Shown here in pieces: positions 5,716 to 7,374 of a stretch of 7,374 nucleotides of DNA (the first letter of the stretch is position 1; the number at the start of each line of letters is the position of its first letter). Below the pieces are notes generated by a model. That model did no database searches. It saw nothing but the letters and a program-made list of their open reading frames with translations, and was not told the origin of the DNA. A program made the position numbers and the translations under genes. The DNA comes from JABDBK01 sp964453575 (GTDB taxonomy: Bacteria > Pseudomonadota > Gammaproteobacteria > DSM-16500), in NCBI GenBank assembly GCA_964453575.1, contig CAYVRW010000108.1, forward strand, positions 1 through 7,374, written 5' to 3'.

Positions 5716-6852
5716 ATGCCAAAATCAAATAAAAATAACAAACAATCTCGGACTGAAATGGCACCTCATTTTCCTAAAGGACTTCCTGAAATCATGCATG
5801 ACTATTTGCATGCAGATATTAAATTCCCTGCTAAAAAAATCGAGAGTTTTACGTTGTTTGGTGTAAATGCTGAGGATGTTTTGGGGTCTCGAATAGCTAA
5901 TCTGATTTTGCATGCGGGAGAAAAAGAAGTTGAGGAAGCATTACGTTTAATCAAAAAACATCCTGAGATGTTACGCCGTACCGTGGTAGGAAAAGATCGT
6001 ATAGGAAGAGTAGTGGAAGGAGCGCTCATTAGTATTGCGGCCATGGCGGAAGATTTGAATGTTCCTAACATGGCGTATGTGTCACGGGAACAAGTATTAG
6101 CAAACGATGAGCTTGGAGTAGTTGAAAGATTAATTGATATTGCTAAAAATCATTTATCACCGCAAGAAATTCTTAAACAATTAGAAGTCGTAACGTCCGA
6201 CGCAGCCAAGCAAGCCACTCAAGAGCGAAATCAACGTTACTTAAATGCAGTTATAACATTTGCAGAAGGTTTAAAGAAAGTAAAGCTAGATTATTGCAAC
6301 GAATTAATCACGGAGTTTGAAAAAGAAATACATGCCATCACCAGCAAAAAAATCACAATGGGGGTTATTTTTGATCCAGTCATTTTGATGAATGCGGGAG
6401 CTTGGTTAGCCAAACACGCTGAATATTTTCCATATGAAGATGAATTAGATGATTTATCCAAGGAAAAAATCAGGATATTATGCGTAACAATTTTTGGAAC
6501 ATTACAAGCTCAGTTATCTTCGCGTGATGCACAATTCATTCTTTTTAATACTAAAGAAAATCCTCCGCGTACCTTAGAAAACCAAGATGGCAGCTTATCC
6601 TATTTTGATGTTTCATCGAGCTTAGGAAAAGATTTTTATTTAGGTACTTTAGATGGGTTTTTTGGTGGGAAAAAAGAAATAGAAAAAATAATTACATATA
6701 ATAAGTCGATGAAGGTTGATCTTTTCGCGGGGGTCTTCTATTGTAATTATAAATTCCGTAAAATGGACAAAAATGCTAATATGAATGGTATTGTGCTCGA
6801 ACAAGAACTGTTAGCTAAAGAACAAAAAGAAGATCAGTGTTCGGTGATGTAG
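5716..6852 (+). CDS. Unknown protein with ankyrin-like region and C-terminal CaaX box; candidate secreted effector
   Basis: I do not recognise a named family for this 378-residue protein. No signal peptide or membrane helix is visible. A basic, Asn/Lys-rich start (1-13) is followed by a helical region (about 50-145). There, A-N-L-I-L-H-A-G-E followed by an L-x-x-I-K-K-H-P-E-M-L-R-R turn and D-R-I-G-R-V-V-E-G resembles the degenerate ankyrin-type repeats common in Legionella and Coxiella proteins. A charged helical stretch (145-210) and a mixed C-terminal region complete it. The last four residues, C375-S376-V377-M378, fit a CaaX prenylation box (variable a1, Val a2, Met X, favoured by farnesyltransferase). 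Glutamates at E362, E364, E369 and E372 precede it, as in the E-block of some Dot/Icm substrates. AAGGA at 5704-5708 with 7 bases of spacing supports ATG 5716. It lies 28 bases after yheT with no terminator between. Effector status is inference. Confidence 0.8.
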   Translation: MPKSNKNNKQSRTEMAPHFPKGLPEIMHDYLHADIKFPAKKIESFTLFGVNAEDVLGSRIANLILHAGEKEVEEALRLIKKHPEMLRRTVVGKDRIGRVVEGALISIAAMAEDLNVPNMAYVSREQVLANDELGVVERLIDIAKNHLSPQEILKQLEVVTSDAAKQATQERNQRYLNAVITFAEGLKKVKLDYCNELITEFEKEIHAITSKKITMGVIFDPVILMNAGAWLAKHAEYFPYEDELDDLSKEKIRILCVTIFGTLQAQLSSRDAQFILFNTKENPPRTLENQDGSLSYFDVSSSLGKDFYLGTLDGFFGGKKEIEKIITYNKSMKVDLFAGVFYCNYKFRKMDKNANMNGIVLEQELLAKEQKEDQCSVM

Positions 6853-6864
6853 AACGAACCGATT

Positions 6865-7140
6865 TCAAGCTGCTATTTTATAAGATTTTTTAGGGTAAAC
6901 TATTAACGATAGTCGAATTAACCGATCAAGTGTAAAGCGATTAATATGGCAATTAAGTATCTTACCCACCTCAGCCTTATCTATCTTTAACATAGTAGCC
7001 ATTTCTTTTAATGTCAGCTTGTGAGTCACGGCGTACTTACACAGATTTTGGCATAATTTATATTTGCTCTTATCTACTACATCAGAGCCAGGCGGCAAAG
7101 GTCTTGCAGCATCTGCCTTTTTAATTTTTGCCAGAGCCAA
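6865..7140 (-). CDS. XRE/HigA-type helix-turn-helix protein with damaged or atypical 5' end
   Basis: The open frame encodes 91 residues: a basic N-terminus with A-R-P-L-P-P-G-S-D-V-V-D (12-23), then a DNA-binding domain of the HTH_37/HigA-antitoxin style (about 28-80). The helix-turn-helix runs from L42-T43-L44-K45-E46-M47-A48 through the turn K-I-D to V58-G59-K60-I61-L62, followed by R68-F69-T70-L71-D72-R73-L74, as in that family. It probably binds DNA as a regulator or antitoxin; no toxin partner is present in the window. The only in-frame start is TTG at 7140, without a ribosome site. A strong AGGAG (7180-7184) and ATG (7171-7173) lie upstream in the same frame, but codon 3 is TGA (7165-7167). 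Removing one G of GGG at 7160-7162 would join the second ATG (7166-7168) to the frame as M-T-P-T-E-K-Q. It may be a pseudogene, a sequencing error or reinitiated. Its stop lies 12 bases from the end of the convergent neighbour. Confidence 0.7.
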   Translation of the reverse strand: MALAKIKKADAARPLPPGSDVVDKSKYKLCQNLCKYAVTHKLTLKEMATMLKIDKAEVGKILNCHINRFTLDRLIRLSLIVYPKKSYKIAA

Positions 7141-7165
7141 TTTAATTTGTTTCTCAGTTGGGTGT

Positions 7166-7184
7166 CATGACATGACTATCTCCT
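7166..7184 (-). promoter_or_regulatory. Strong ribosome binding site and start codons cut off from the HTH frame
   Basis: On the minus strand AGGAG (7184-7180) stands 6 bases before ATG (7173-7171), which reads ATG-TCA-TGA and stops. A second ATG (7168-7166) reads M-T-P-N and stops at 7156-7154. Both initiate tiny peptides rather than the helix-turn-helix protein, although the site is where one would expect its start. Confidence 0.6.
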
Positions 7185-7200
7185 GTTTATTCTAAAACAA

Positions 7201-7223
7201 TCATTTTAATTGTATTCATTTTA
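7201..7223. repeat. Short direct repeats upstream of the HTH gene
   Basis: TCATTTTA occurs at 7201-7208 and 7216-7223, start to start 15 bases apart; ACAAT (7197-7201) and ATTGT (7209-7213) also form a small inverted repeat around the first copy. This is where an autoregulatory operator of the minus-strand gene could lie. The region is AT-rich, so chance occurrence is plausible. Confidence 0.25.
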
Positions 7224-7289
7224 TCTATACAAGCCCAATTTAATGGCATATTATTCCGTAACTCTATGATATTCTTTAATAATTTTCGG

Positions 7290-7317
7290 TTGTATTGGCG
7301 GTGCGCTAAGCTATAAT
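7290..7317 (+). promoter_or_regulatory. Candidate sigma-70 promoter near the right edge
   Basis: TTGTAT (7290-7295) and a perfect TATAAT (7312-7317) are separated by 16 bases. Transcription would begin near 7323-7325 and immediately enter the terminator hairpin. The -10 is strong and the -35 moderate. Confidence 0.45.
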
Positions 7318-7322
7318 ACTTA

Positions 7323-7374
7323 TATCCAAGCCCACCACGCCTCTCAACGATGCGCACCAGGTGGGTTATTTTTT
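7323..7374 (+). ncRNA. Possible very short RNA or attenuated leader
   Basis: A transcript from the promoter at 7290-7317 would be about 50 bases, mostly the terminator hairpin. It could be a stand-alone small RNA, or the leader of a gene beyond the right edge controlled by termination. A tiny frame, M-R-T-R-W-V-I-F, opens at ATG 7350 but has no visible ribosome site. No known RNA family was recognised. Confidence 0.25.
7331..7374 (+). terminator. Intrinsic terminator at the right edge
   Basis: CCCACC (7331-7336) pairs with GGTGGG (7360-7365), with a further inner CGC/GCG pairing (7338-7340 with 7352-7354), and TTATTTTTT follows (7366-7374). It faces rightward. The nearest gene to the left on the same strand ended almost 480 bases earlier with an opposite-strand gene between, so what it terminates is unclear. 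Confidence 0.6.

Noticed and set aside
5051..6071. Minus-strand frames inside yheT and the unknown gene
   Set aside because: Antisense to coding sequence with family support or a good ribosome site; no domain recognised in them.
6853..6895. Terminator between the convergent unknown gene and the HTH gene
   Set aside because: There is a T-rich run around 6885-6890 but no convincing GC-rich stem before it on either strand.

Overview
The window looks like a piece of chromosome from an AT-rich gammaproteobacterium, most likely a host-associated member of the order Legionellales (Coxiella/Legionella-like). The pil genes run directly into aroK, as in many gammaproteobacteria; HemE and the YheT hydrolase have clear gammaproteobacterial sequences; and a protein of unknown function ends in a eukaryotic-type prenylation box. 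The order-level placement is inference from gene content and composition, not a phylogenetic result.

Layout. Positions 1-2417 hold the inner-membrane and outer-membrane parts of a type IV pilus or DNA-uptake machine: a possible pilM tail, pilN, a gene that joins PilO and PilP in one polypeptide, and a short pilQ/hofQ secretin. They overlap one another by 11-14 bases, so translation is probably coupled. aroK (shikimate kinase) follows at 2500 with its own promoter candidate and ends at a strong intrinsic terminator at 3039-3086. A minus-strand Thr/Ala-rich lipoprotein (3085-3468) converges on that terminator. A divergent intergenic region with two perfect palindromes separates it from hemE (3655-4722), which overlaps yheT (4722-5687) by one base. 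A 378-codon gene of unknown function (5716-6852) lies 28 bases behind yheT. A minus-strand XRE/HigA-type helix-turn-helix gene with a damaged or unusual 5' end (6865-7140) converges on it. The last 85 bases hold a promoter-like element almost touching an intrinsic terminator, so a small RNA or an attenuated leader is possible.

How the parts relate. The pil genes would build the envelope-spanning alignment complex and outer-membrane pore for pili or DNA uptake, in a reduced form: PilP has lost its separate lipoprotein anchor, and PilQ has no peptidoglycan-binding AMIN domains. aroK and hemE are housekeeping genes of aromatic and haem synthesis; the usual aroB partner of aroK is not here. The most interesting gene is the 378-residue protein. 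It has no signal peptide, an ankyrin-like helical stretch, glutamates near the C-terminus and the terminal tetrapeptide C-S-V-M, which together fit a Dot/Icm-type secreted effector that the host cell would farnesylate. That reading is inference.

No tRNA, rRNA, CRISPR array or insertion sequence was seen.
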